Shown here in pieces: positions 23,701-32,659 of a stretch of DNA of 64,000 nt. The stretch lies in NCBI RefSeq assembly GCF_000178975.2, contig NC_015064.1:1674001-1738000 (forward strand), given 5' to 3'. Numbering within the stretch: position 1 is the stretch's first letter; each line of letters starts with the position of its first letter. The position numbers were made by a program, and so were the translations under genes. The notes under the pieces were generated by a model, which searched no databases, was not told the origin of the DNA, and saw only the letters and a list, made by a program, of their open reading frames with translations. Source of the stretch: Granulicella tundricola MP5ACTX9. GTDB taxonomy: Bacteria > Acidobacteriota > Terriglobia > Terriglobales > Acidobacteriaceae.

Positions 23701-26700
23701 GAGGACTGGAGCAGGCGAGTGAGGAGGGCGAAAGCATCTGAAGCTTTGCGCTGGCGCGCGAGGAGACGGACGTAGAGGACGGCTCCGGAGTTATTTTGTG
23801 GTGTGGTGAGTAAGTCGTCGCCTGCGAGCTTGACGCCTTCTTCCGCGAAGGTCGTGGCCTGTGAGATCAGGTTCCAGGATTCAAGTTGGTCCGCTACGCG
23901 GAAGTTGTTTCCGGCAGAGGCTGGGCGGCCTTCGATCCGGGCGGTCTGCAGGGCTTTGACGGCGAGGTCCGGCTTGCCCTGGCGGGCACGGGCGAGAGCG
24001 GACTTTTCCATCCATTGCGGATCGCGGTAGGTAAGGAGATAGAGGCGGTCGTAGTCGGCGCAGGCCGCGTCAAAGGCCTGCTGATGCTCTTCAAGATCGG
24101 CGCGGGCGATGTATAGATCTGGCCGGTCCGCGCGGATGGCGATGGCCTTGGAGTAGGCGGCGAGAGCGCCGGGGTAATCTTCGAACTGGACGTCGACGCG
24201 GGCGAGATCGATGAGGAAGCGGGAGTCTCGAGGGGAGTTTGCGGCGGTCTTATTGAGGAAGGCGATGAGGCGTGTCTCGCGAGCGTGCAAGCGGGCGTAG
24301 GAGGCTGCGGCCTGAAGAATGGTGGGGTCTTCCGGGAAGGCACTGATGAGTGCGATGTGTTGGTCGATGGCGCCGTCGTAGTCCTTGAGGGTGGTGAGGG
24401 CGGGGATCATGGCGTGGCGGGCGAGGGCGATCTTGTCTCGCTTTTCTGGCGCTGAGAGTGGGGCGGTCTTGAGAGCCGCGAGGGTGGAGGAGTAGAGATC
24501 GCGGAGTGCGGCGTCGTCATGCGCGAGGGAGAAGCTTTGCGCTTGAAGGTTCAGGTATTGGGGGTTGAAGGGATCGGCGTTAAGCAGGGGTTTGAGGAGG
24601 GTGCGAGCGCCTATGTAGTCTGCGCTCTCATTCGACTTCGCGATGGCTTCGAGGGTGTAGCCGCAGGCTAGGGTTGGGTTGGCTTCATGCGAGGCCTGGA
24701 CGAGGGTGGCGACGGCTTGCTTTGGCTGCTTGTTGTTCCAATAAAACTCTGTGGTGGTGCGGACGACGCCGATGAGCTTTGGGTTGGACTGATGGACCGA
24801 GTCGATGAGGTGAAGTGCGCTGGGGAGATCGCCCGCGTCGCGGAAGGCGTTGGCGAGTTGGAATTGAAGTTCGATGTGCTGGATGGGGTCAGTGGCGAGA
24901 GCGATCTCATGTTGGATTGCGCTGCGGTATTGAGCGGGAAGTTGATGGGCCTGGCTGAAGGTTGCGAGTTGCTGGAGGGAATCCACGGTGGTGGATTTGT
25001 CGATGGCTGCTTCGACGAGAGGGGCGATGGCAGATTTCTGCTGGAGGGCTTCGAGGATGTCGGCGCGGAGTTCAAGGGTGGCGAGGGTGGGATGCGCGGA
25101 TGCGGCGGACGCTGTGGCTTGATCGATGAGGGTCTTGAACTGCGGGCGCGTGGCGAGGGTGAGGAGGCGGCTGTGGGCGTCGGATTCGGTGCCCGCTTCG
25201 GATTCGGTACCGTGGGTGTGTGCAGGCTCGGCTGTGATCGCGGCTATGTACTCTGCGATGGCGCGGGGGACGTCACGTTTGTTCTCGTCGATTGCGCCCG
25301 CCTGATAGGCGTAGAGTGCAGGGTTATTGAAGTGCTTGCGGGCAGATTCGATCTGGGCGAGGGCCCCGTCGAATTGGAAGTAATCCCAGAAGACGGTGGC
25401 GGACTCGAGGTAGCCGTCCGGGAGCCCGGGGTGGATATTTGCCATGGCGAGCCAGTATGGGGCGGCCTGGGTCAGCTGATTGCCGGCGTCAAGGTTGAGG
25501 CTGGTTGCAGTGCTGTCGGCGTAGGTGTCGCCGATGGTTGCGAGGTGGTCGAGGTTGGTGGGGTCGGCTGCGGAGAGATGCCGGCTGATGTTGACGGAGT
25601 GGGCGATCTGGGTAGGATCGAAGTAGGCAAGAGAGCGGAAGACGCTGGCGGCCTCCGTGCCGATGCTTTGTTCTGCCGGGTACTGATCAGCCAGTTGGCC
25701 CAGCAGCGGCGCGCTCTGCTCAAAGTGGGATTGCCAGAGGTAGAGCTCGGCGAGTTCCTGTGCGGCTGCGGGATTTTTTGTTTGTTCGGCCGGTGAGGGT
25801 GCGAGCGCTTCAAGGGCGGCTAGTTCTGTGGGGAGCTTCTGGGTGCGGCTTAGTAGATCGAAAAACTGGGCTTGCAGGTCCGGGGACTCCTGCCAATGCT
25901 CACGGAGAAGTCGCTCGTGCGCTGCGGGGTCTGCGGTGCCTTTGGTCTCGTAGGCGGAGAGGAGGTTTCGCGTGAAGGCGAGGTCATGAGGGAAGCGCTG
26001 GTGGGCGTAGAGGTTGAGCTGGAGGTAGGCCTCTGGCCAGGTGTGATTGACGTTTGCGAAGTACTGCTCGAGGTCTGTGCCTTCGAAGGTATCGACGACC
26101 TTGCGGGTGAGGGTGGAGAAGTCCTCGCGGTGGCGCTCGCGGAGATAGAGGCGAGCGAGCTTGTTATAGAAGCTGGTGTCGTTGAAGCGGGCGAGGGCCT
26201 GCTGGTAGACCTGCTCCTGCTGGGCTGCGAGGTTGTTCTGCTGGAGGAAGTCTGCAAGGCGCTCGTAAAGGAGCGGATCGTTGGGGTTGCGGTCTAGTTC
26301 CTTCTTGAGTACGGCAAGTGCGGCGGGAAGTTGGTTGGTCGTGGCGAGACGCCCGAGGTAGCGATTGAGGATCTGCTGGTAGGCCTGGGCTTTGGCGGTG
26401 GTGGAGGGTGGGGTGGGGGTCAGGACGAGTGCCTGCTGGAGCAGGGCTGCCGTGGACGGAGGCGCGGAAGTTTGGACTTCTAAGGTCTCGGTGTCCGTGG
26501 CTGAGGGAGTAGTGGCGGGCGCTTGAGTGCCTGCTGCGGTCAGGGGCATGCCTTGCAAAGGTGCGGAGAGTTCCGTGAGCAGGCTTTCGTACAGGGCGAA
26601 TTCAGCTTTGGTGTCGCCGGTTCGTGCATAGGCGTCGGCTAACTGCAAGGCAACTTGCATGCGCTCTGGCGCTTGTGTGAAGTCGGCGAGGAACTTCTGG

Positions 26701-28193
26701 CCGGCTTGCTTGACGGCGGTGTCGTCCCCGTAGGTCGCGAGGGCCTGGATGAGATCGGCATGAAGGGCTGGGCGGGCGGTTGAGGTGGGGAAGCGCTGGT
26801 CCAGGCCGGTGAGGAGTTCTGCTGCCTTGGCGCGGTGGAAGTATGGGACGGCCTTTTGCTCTTCGCTGCTTAGCTCAGATGCAGGGTTTTGGGAGTTGAG
26901 CCAGAGGGAGAGGATGCCGTTGAGATAGCCGGGGCCTCGGTCGATGGTGGCAAGGTCGCCATAGATGGAGAGATTGCCGGAGCCCAGGTCGATCGCCTGA
27001 TCAGGCGCGTTAAGGAGGATGTGGATGATGCCTGCTAGACCCGCTTCTTCAGGTGACTGAGAGGTGGCGGCGAGATGGCCGGGCGTGGATGCGAGGGCGA
27101 AGTAATAACGTGCGGCCGATGGATACTGCGAGAACCGGCTAAGTAAGGTGGCGAAGGTGTAGAGCTCGTCCGGAGACCATGGAGTGTGGCTCGCATCCTT
27201 GCCGGCGGCGTAACGGGCTATGGTGTCAGTTGCGGCTTGGGTTCGGCCTTGCTGCTGGAAGTAGAAGACGATCCGGGTGGCTGCGTTGAGATCGTCCGGA
27301 TGTTGCACAAGTTGAGCTTGTGCATTGGTCAGCATGGCGTGGGCTGTGTGGGTCGCGGTAAGGAGCTGGAAGTATGTCTGGATCAGGTCAGACGGCCAGA
27401 GAGGTTGATACTCCTTGTCGAAGAGGGCGAGGGCGCGGGTGGTTGCGTCTGGAGTGTTCTGGTCCAAGGCCAGGAGAGCGGTGGCCTTGATGGGCAGGAT
27501 CTGGTCCTGGGGGAAGGCGGTCTGGTAGTCGGCGATGGCGTGCTGGGTTTCGTCGAAACGGCGCTGCCGGAGGAGGGTTGAGATAAGGGTTGCGCGGGGG
27601 GCTGGTTCTTGTGGGTAGCGGGTGATCCAGGCTTTGTCGATGGCAAGGGTAATGTCGTCGGAGAGGCCCTGGTCGTGGGCTACGCTTAGGGCGCGTGGGT
27701 ACGCCATCCAGGCTTGCTGTTTGTCTGCGGAGAGGAACTTTTCAGTTGCAGAAGATGGCAAAGAGGCGGCTTGTTGAAGTGCGGTGATCTCCTGCTGGGC
27801 CTGGTTGCGGCGATGGTAGTAGTCGGCTAGTTGGAACTCTGCAGCTGCGGATTCTTTCGAGTGCGCGGCGAAGCTCTTCCAATCCTGTTCTGCGGCGGTG
27901 AAGTCGAGCGCCTGCTCATCCGCATGGGCACGCAGTGCGTATAACTGCGCGGTATCAGGTTTGGCGGAGACGAGCGCGGTGAGCTCGTGCTGTGCCTCCG
28001 CGGGTGGGCGTGGGTAGAGCATGCGGATGCCGGGGAGATCCATCGTGCGGTAGAGCGCGGCTTCGATGGAGGAGTTGGAGACGACGGACTGCATCCAAAG
28101 CGGCAGGTCTGCGCGGGCTGCGAAGGTTGCGGGGACAGCCAAGGCAACGAGGACGCCAATGCGGGCGAGGGTGCGATCAGGGAATGACCTCAA
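20763..28193 (-). CDS. Giant exported tetratricopeptide-repeat protein, 2476 residues
   Basis: A signal peptide (ARIGVLVALAVPATFAARA) is followed by almost uninterrupted helical repeats of the TPR/Sel1 kind over the whole length; clear copies are LYLWQSHFEQSAPLLGQLAD, YLALAQLYLDAHNVDGALGE and FNIAMAEALW-like repeats near residue 1750. No catalytic domain is seen. Such solenoids serve as protein-binding scaffolds. The start is TTG at 28191-28193, within the last codons of the VIT/VWA gene (17-nt overlap), and it alone gives the signal peptide. It is unusually long for a bacterial TPR protein. Its partners are presumably the other three exported proteins of this operon. Confidence 0.85.
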   Translation of the reverse strand: MRSFPDRTLARIGVLVALAVPATFAARADLPLWMQSVVSNSSIEAALYRTMDLPGIRMLYPRPPAEAQHELTALVSAKPDTAQLYALRAHADEQALDFTAAEQDWKSFAAHSKESAAAEFQLADYYHRRNQAQQEITALQQAASLPSSATEKFLSADKQQAWMAYPRALSVAHDQGLSDDITLAIDKAWITRYPQEPAPRATLISTLLRQRRFDETQHAIADYQTAFPQDQILPIKATALLALDQNTPDATTRALALFDKEYQPLWPSDLIQTYFQLLTATHTAHAMLTNAQAQLVQHPDDLNAATRIVFYFQQQGRTQAATDTIARYAAGKDASHTPWSPDELYTFATLLSRFSQYPSAARYYFALASTPGHLAATSQSPEEAGLAGIIHILLNAPDQAIDLGSGNLSIYGDLATIDRGPGYLNGILSLWLNSQNPASELSSEEQKAVPYFHRAKAAELLTGLDQRFPTSTARPALHADLIQALATYGDDTAVKQAGQKFLADFTQAPERMQVALQLADAYARTGDTKAEFALYESLLTELSAPLQGMPLTAAGTQAPATTPSATDTETLEVQTSAPPSTAALLQQALVLTPTPPSTTAKAQAYQQILNRYLGRLATTNQLPAALAVLKKELDRNPNDPLLYERLADFLQQNNLAAQQEQVYQQALARFNDTSFYNKLARLYLRERHREDFSTLTRKVVDTFEGTDLEQYFANVNHTWPEAYLQLNLYAHQRFPHDLAFTRNLLSAYETKGTADPAAHERLLREHWQESPDLQAQFFDLLSRTQKLPTELAALEALAPSPAEQTKNPAAAQELAELYLWQSHFEQSAPLLGQLADQYPAEQSIGTEAASVFRSLAYFDPTQIAHSVNISRHLSAADPTNLDHLATIGDTYADSTATSLNLDAGNQLTQAAPYWLAMANIHPGLPDGYLESATVFWDYFQFDGALAQIESARKHFNNPALYAYQAGAIDENKRDVPRAIAEYIAAITAEPAHTHGTESEAGTESDAHSRLLTLATRPQFKTLIDQATASAASAHPTLATLELRADILEALQQKSAIAPLVEAAIDKSTTVDSLQQLATFSQAHQLPAQYRSAIQHEIALATDPIQHIELQFQLANAFRDAGDLPSALHLIDSVHQSNPKLIGVVRTTTEFYWNNKQPKQAVATLVQASHEANPTLACGYTLEAIAKSNESADYIGARTLLKPLLNADPFNPQYLNLQAQSFSLAHDDAALRDLYSSTLAALKTAPLSAPEKRDKIALARHAMIPALTTLKDYDGAIDQHIALISAFPEDPTILQAAASYARLHARETRLIAFLNKTAANSPRDSRFLIDLARVDVQFEDYPGALAAYSKAIAIRADRPDLYIARADLEEHQQAFDAACADYDRLYLLTYRDPQWMEKSALARARQGKPDLAVKALQTARIEGRPASAGNNFRVADQLESWNLISQATTFAEEGVKLAGDDLLTTPQNNSGAVLYVRLLARQRKASDAFALLTRLLQSSTTSPSAPAVIVQQVEQKGLASVTDADWRKRLVAMRQQQAQTTYRDAVQQLCNAVASFYTPEEKSSFATLLDARRANRPAAEVAATWIPAARTAGLKDREAVWRRDVLLNSPRLGTARLNEFDTLEASRMDNIVRAQTLDAYAALVKPNVQTKVLTMAARAWRDAGDKTHEIADLRKLVLGHQQQQAEQRLFELYLAGDLTALLQLTTGKSHVADQAANFVLANATQPLAYKALQNRSLGRAPVWASANSALLGLYFADMSSSTDSAFQAALADQTIGERLQSRPDKSRQLVGDPWFYYGSRYGVWLTLSPKPTHDPEDFLPSDIEHAPNDAASYLALAQLYLDAHNVDGALGEYRHAIELDPIDPTPNIAMAEALWSANRHEEALAAWNQGLTKLRAMVDEHAVPETFWTQFGVLAKEAHDHQLGAKLKPGMSLVLDAYLRKNGDYRSSELLHSAWLSLEKENLGKAVDWMISLIKSMPLSAQSNSLSALAYEPWFPKPQMERVYRLQIALLQGHPQSEPAAQSTGYDDYSLTQLTTVQTTYLNWLITANRIADAQHLYDSIPASQRQDDPLQLASIVLAARQSQLPALLATYQSDPSAAPSLSQLSLAANRLRLEKDSANSRLLLEYVFQQKLQQQLLTAPDYLALAEARIDTADLPGALDLLNRLTLQGNLYDNLDAASTLLVRTGHNAEALPLLTRLANGTPWNPNFRLRLGQAQLALKQTSAASATLSALAAGDDAPYALRAQAAEALHSAPTAKQFSSAELNLVASGKATPQQADQPYFVYARILAATQATPAQRSTILRDALKIAPDAMRNGLRLQLFHAELAQSHDEQASAAIEPILPAIRSLLAPPATPDDAQPDNEAPQTDTMPTLDIPYSVDSILNTPASRLSLALALASMHEHTHASAEAITDLQAALELTNAPPQKLTLQSRITTLEDTLNLQRQNNSRLPILQNALTQTNLVRPRLTAAAAQVPK

Positions 28194-30561
28194 TCCTCAC
28201 CTCCTGCGATCCGACGTTGTGTGCGAGGTCTTCCCCGGTGACCGAGAGGGTGTAGGTCCCGGGGGCCATGGTGTCCGGGATGCGGAGTTGACCGGTGTTG
28301 GCTGCAGCGGCGTTGTTCCAGCGGAGGTCTACGGGTGCCGCGCCTTCAAGGTGGGCGGTGAGGGTTTGCGTTGAGGCTGGGGCGCCGGCTTTGACGAGCA
28401 TGATCTCGCCACGATGGAAGCGTATGCGCTCCAGCTTGATGCGTATGGTGGGCGGTGTGGAGTTGATGACGAAGCTCTTCTGCTCTGAGTAGGTATTGCC
28501 GCGAACGTCGCGCAGGATGAGACGGACCTGGTAGGTGCCGTCGCTCATGTCGGTGGGGGCGAGGAAGCGGGTCTCCCAGAGGCGGTCGCTGTCAGGGCCC
28601 TTGGTTGTGTCTTCCGATGGCAGGTGGCGAAGCGGCTTGGTGAGGCCGAAGGGGAAGAGGGCGATGACGGAGGTGATGGTGGGGTCGGTGTGGATGCGGA
28701 GGACGGGATCGCCGGGGCGGATGACGCGCGGGCGCAGGAGGGAACGCGGGGCGGCAAGGAAGGAGGTGTAGGGCGTGACGAACTTGTAGCGGCGGGAGAG
28801 CTCGATGATCTCGTCGATGGCGGCGCGGGACTCGCCTTCGCGGGTGATTTGATCGAGAAGGATGTTGACCCTGGCCTGAGCCCAGAGGCGCGGGAGTTGA
28901 GGATGCTCGAGGGACTCCGCCGGGAGATCCAGGGTGGCTGAGGCTATGAGAGGCTTGCCTTCGCGGTCGGCCTGGGCGGTGAAGGTGACGTGTTTCGTGG
29001 GGGTGAGGTAACGACCGACCCAGGCTGCGAGGGAGCCGGGGTAGACGGCCTCATCGAGGGGATAAACATTTTGTACGGAGGCTGATGGCGCGGCCTCGAG
29101 GTGCAGTCCGGGCGTGGGATGTGAAACGCTGTGGGCGAGGAAGACGTCGAGCTTGGGCTGTAGGGGCTCGGTGGTTAGTACGTTTTCAAAGAGGCCGTCG
29201 TTGCGGGCGAGGAGGCGCAGGAGCGGGAGGTTGGCGTCGTCACCGATGGCGAAGACATTGGTGCGGGGATGGGTGGAGTGGTTCCACTGCTGGGTGTAGG
29301 CTGCGGCGATCTTGTTGTCGAGGATGGTGACGCCACGATCGGAGTTGCCATCGGTGAAGAGATAGAGGCTCTGGTTTGGAGACTTGGCTTGCGTGAGCGC
29401 GGCGGCGAGTGCTTTGCCTAGGTCCGTTCCGCCACGGAGACGACTCGCTCGAATGAATTGCAGGGCTTCCTGGACGGATTCAGGAGTGGCTTGGGTAGGG
29501 TCTGGACGGAACCAGGAGAGGTCTTGGTTGAAGAGCATGAGGGAGAAGCGGTCGGTCGGTTGAAGGCTGCGGAGAACAGTTTCAAGAGCTGCATAGCTTC
29601 GTTCAAGCTTGTCCCATTGCATGGATAAAGACGTGTCGAGAAGAAGGATCACATTGCGTGGCTCTGATGCATGGGTGGTGGCGGGTGGCTCCGGCGCGAT
29701 GAGGGTTTGGGCGAGGAAGAAGCCGGGCTCTGGCTGCGGGGGCTTGGGAGATCGCTCGGTGGCGGATGGGAGAGGCGGGTGCGGGTTGCGGAAGGTGGAG
29801 ACGATCAGGGTGTCGGCTGCCTTGGGATCGAGAGTCCATGTGGCGGCAAGATCGTCGGTGAAGGTTACGTTGTTGGACTGCCATACGCCGACGACAGTGT
29901 GAGCATCCTGCTTGCTGAACTGCAGGGGAAAGGCCTGATTTGTGAGATGGAAGTTGGAGATCGCGATTGACGAGTGGAGTTCAATGTGAATGCGAAGATG
30001 GGCTGCGGTCTGCTGCGCCGCGTCTGCTGGTTTGAGGGGAAGGACGAAGCTTTGGCCGAGACGATCGACCTTTAATTTCTGGTGGTATTCAAGCTCAAGG
30101 CGCTTGGTGCCGTAGGCGGGGATGGGGGTGATGTGGGCGGTGAAGGTGGAGTCGGCCTTGGGGTCGGAGCCGTCGCGCTCCCCGGCTTCGAGGAGGCCGG
30201 GATCGATGGCCTGGGCGCGGGCTTCGGAGTAGATCTCCTCGGCGCGTTTGCGCTCGAGGATGACGGCAGGGATGCGGACGGGACCGTCCCAGACGGCGAA
30301 GTCAGAGACGGTGCTGCCGGTGGGGAGGGCGAAGGTATAGTTGCCCTCTTCGACCTGGTTGGTGTGGTTGGCGAAGATCTGCGTAACGAAGATGCGGGCG
30401 TCGCCGTTGTCGATGACGATCTCCACGTTCATCTCTTCGAGCGAGAGGACGGCTGGATCAGGCTGGTCCTTGTCCTTGGGGACGAGGACGCCGGATTGGC
30501 TTCTCGCGGGGATGAAGGCGACAAGCAAGAGTGCTAAGAGAAGCTGGATGCGAGCGCTCAT
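28177..30561 (-). CDS. VIT and VWA domain exported protein
   Basis: 794 residues from ATG 30561, chosen because it overlaps the upstream stop (ATGA) and directly gives a signal peptide (IQLLLALLLVAFIPARS). The VIT domain (about 35-165) has VTQIFANHTNQVEEGNYTF, broken as TQIFANHTNQ, and YTFALPTGSTVSDFAVW. The VWA domain starts near residue 300 with NVILLLDTSLSMQWD, with the MIDAS triad DTSLS, Thr in RGGTDLGKAL and Asp in LFTDGNSD, so metal-dependent adhesion is possible. The C-terminal part looks like Ig-like domains (TYQVRLILRDVRGNTYS). It resembles inter-alpha-trypsin-inhibitor-like bacterial surface proteins. Confidence 0.9.
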   Translation of the reverse strand: MSARIQLLLALLLVAFIPARSQSGVLVPKDKDQPDPAVLSLEEMNVEIVIDNGDARIFVTQIFANHTNQVEEGNYTFALPTGSTVSDFAVWDGPVRIPAVILERKRAEEIYSEARAQAIDPGLLEAGERDGSDPKADSTFTAHITPIPAYGTKRLELEYHQKLKVDRLGQSFVLPLKPADAAQQTAAHLRIHIELHSSIAISNFHLTNQAFPLQFSKQDAHTVVGVWQSNNVTFTDDLAATWTLDPKAADTLIVSTFRNPHPPLPSATERSPKPPQPEPGFFLAQTLIAPEPPATTHASEPRNVILLLDTSLSMQWDKLERSYAALETVLRSLQPTDRFSLMLFNQDLSWFRPDPTQATPESVQEALQFIRASRLRGGTDLGKALAAALTQAKSPNQSLYLFTDGNSDRGVTILDNKIAAAYTQQWNHSTHPRTNVFAIGDDANLPLLRLLARNDGLFENVLTTEPLQPKLDVFLAHSVSHPTPGLHLEAAPSASVQNVYPLDEAVYPGSLAAWVGRYLTPTKHVTFTAQADREGKPLIASATLDLPAESLEHPQLPRLWAQARVNILLDQITREGESRAAIDEIIELSRRYKFVTPYTSFLAAPRSLLRPRVIRPGDPVLRIHTDPTITSVIALFPFGLTKPLRHLPSEDTTKGPDSDRLWETRFLAPTDMSDGTYQVRLILRDVRGNTYSEQKSFVINSTPPTIRIKLERIRFHRGEIMLVKAGAPASTQTLTAHLEGAAPVDLRWNNAAAANTGQLRIPDTMAPGTYTLSVTGEDLAHNVGSQEVRIEVIP

Positions 30562-32477
30562 GGGAGCCTCGCTTCTTCGACTCGGACAATGCCGTTGTCT
30601 GTGCCTATGTAGAGTTCGCCATCTTTCTCGGCGAAGGCTGTGACGTTGCGTGAAGGAAGTCCCGCGGTGATCTGGGACCAATGTTGCGAGGAGATGGTGT
30701 AGACCAGAAGACCGCTCTCAAGTGAGCCGGCGAAGATGTGTTGGCTGGTGCGGAGCATGGCGTTGGGATTGATGACGGCGGTTGTGTTGGCTCCGTTGAG
30801 GGGGGTGACGTGGCCGGTGCTGTCGACCTCTGTGATGCCACCGCCGTAGGTGCCGACGAACCAGGTGTCGGATGCGGAGGGATGCGGCACGCGGACGATG
30901 GCGGTGATCCAGTTGCGCTTCAGGCCGGAGTTAGAGAGGGTGAGGTTCTGGCGGACGGCGCTGTCGTCCAGGACGGAGATGCCGCCGAGGGTGCCGGCCA
31001 CAATGTGGGCGCTCGTGGTTTCGCTGGCGAGGGTGTAGACGTGATTGTTGACGAGGCCCTGGAAGGTGTAGAGGCTCTGGGGGCCGGCGGGGGTGAAGAA
31101 GGTGAGGCCGGCGGGAGTGGCGAGGGTCATGCCGGTGCTGGTGAAGGCTACGTCGGTGATCTGGTCTGAGATGAGGCCGTCCTTGCGGAGGAGGATCTGG
31201 CGTTCCTTGGGGGTGTTTGCGGTGGGATCGAAGAGGACGAGACCGTTGGCGGTCGCTACGTCCATGGTGTGGCGTTGCGGGTCGGGTACGATGCGATTGA
31301 CGCAGAAGATGTGGTCGTCCTCGACATGCTCCGCATGGCTGGTTGTGAGGTCGAGGACGTCAAGGCCGTGGTCGAAGTAGCCGACCCAGAGACGACCGTC
31401 GGGGGCGAAGTTGAGGGCGGCTACGTTGCGGTCGGAGAGGGTTTGGGACGGCGAAGTGGTGATCTTCTGCCAGCCTGCGGCTCCATCCTGGCGTAAGAGT
31501 CCATCCTGTGAGATGGCGAAGAGGGTGCCGTCTGCCTTGAAGAAGTGAGTGATGCTGAGAGGCTGATTTGAGAGAGAGATTCTGGATGAGTGGGCTGTGA
31601 GCGGGATCTGGTTCAGGCCCTGATCGAGCGTTGCGACCATCAGGTTTGATTCGCCGAGGGCGAGGGAGTGGGCGAAGAGGCCTTTGCCGAGGGTGCGGGT
31701 GGGGCGGCCGTTGGTGAATTCGGCTACGCCCAGAGGGGTGGCGACGTAGGAGGTGCCGTCACGGGTGATGATGTCTTCTACCTGGTTGTCAGGGAGGCCG
31801 TTGGTCTGGTCGAAGGATTGAGTTTCGCCGGCGTGCCAGTGGAGGACTCCGCGGGTGCGGGTGCCGGCCCAGATGTCGGACTCGTCTCCGGCTAGTGCGG
31901 TGATGGGGAGGGTGGCGTAGTCGGCTCGGAATTGGGTGAGGGTGATGCCGTCGTAGACGAGGAGGCCAGCCGTGCGGGTGCCCAGGAGGAGGGCTCCGGA
32001 GGCTAGCGGGAGGAGAGCGGTGATGTCGCGTTCGGCGAGATCTCGGGGAAGGATTTGTTGGATTGGCTTGCCGGGACGGAGGATGAGGAGGCCTTGGCCC
32101 TGGGTGGCAGCTAGGAGGGTGGGTAGGGGGTCTCCGCGTAGGCGGGCGGTGGTGAGGGCGACTATGGGGGCGGAGGGGAGGTCCTGGCCGGTGCGGAGCC
32201 AGGTGCTCCCGCTGGCGATGCCGCCGGGGCCGGCGAGGTAGAGCTTGCCGGCCAGGGATGCGCCGGTGGTGAAGGTGTCGGGTGGGGCTACGGGCTCGAA
32301 GAGGGGATGGGAGGAGGCGGGTTCGAGGGTGATGGTGTCGAAGGGGAGGGAGCCGGAGGCGGCGACTTGGCGGCGGATGGTGTGGAGGCTGGATTCGACG
32401 TGCCAGAGCGTGAGGCAGGCGGCTACGGCTACGGCTGACAGGAGACCGGCTGAGACAGCAAGACTGACCTTACGCAT
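30558..32477 (-). CDS. Exported beta-propeller protein (two-component regulator propeller-like)
   Basis: 639 residues. N-terminal membrane anchor or signal (VSLAVSAGLLSAVAVAACL), then many short repeats with the Reg_prop pattern: LLLGTRTAGLLVYDGITL, SDIWAGTRTRGVLHW, TSYVATPLGVAEF, RLWVGYFDHGLDVLDL, LYIGTDNGIVRVEE. These are strands of seven- or more-bladed propellers like the sensor half of hybrid two-component systems, but no kinase domain follows. It is the first gene of the four-gene operon. The stop overlaps the next ATG. It may be a ligand-binding extracytoplasmic component. Confidence 0.85.
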   Translation of the reverse strand: MRKVSLAVSAGLLSAVAVAACLTLWHVESSLHTIRRQVAASGSLPFDTITLEPASSHPLFEPVAPPDTFTTGASLAGKLYLAGPGGIASGSTWLRTGQDLPSAPIVALTTARLRGDPLPTLLAATQGQGLLILRPGKPIQQILPRDLAERDITALLPLASGALLLGTRTAGLLVYDGITLTQFRADYATLPITALAGDESDIWAGTRTRGVLHWHAGETQSFDQTNGLPDNQVEDIITRDGTSYVATPLGVAEFTNGRPTRTLGKGLFAHSLALGESNLMVATLDQGLNQIPLTAHSSRISLSNQPLSITHFFKADGTLFAISQDGLLRQDGAAGWQKITTSPSQTLSDRNVAALNFAPDGRLWVGYFDHGLDVLDLTTSHAEHVEDDHIFCVNRIVPDPQRHTMDVATANGLVLFDPTANTPKERQILLRKDGLISDQITDVAFTSTGMTLATPAGLTFFTPAGPQSLYTFQGLVNNHVYTLASETTSAHIVAGTLGGISVLDDSAVRQNLTLSNSGLKRNWITAIVRVPHPSASDTWFVGTYGGGITEVDSTGHVTPLNGANTTAVINPNAMLRTSQHIFAGSLESGLLVYTISSQHWSQITAGLPSRNVTAFAEKDGELYIGTDNGIVRVEEARLP

Positions 32478-32659
32478 GGAGCTCGTGGCACCCGAGAGAC
32501 TGCTTGAGATGACACTGTAGCAGGAGCCAGATGGAGCCTGTGGATAACTCCTCCGGAGACGGGCTCACAGGAAATCGACCCCTCGACCCCTACCTGGGTA
32601 AAAGTACCCAAAGTCTTCAAAGCATGTGACTTAAGCCTGGACTTCCGGTTCCGGGCCGA

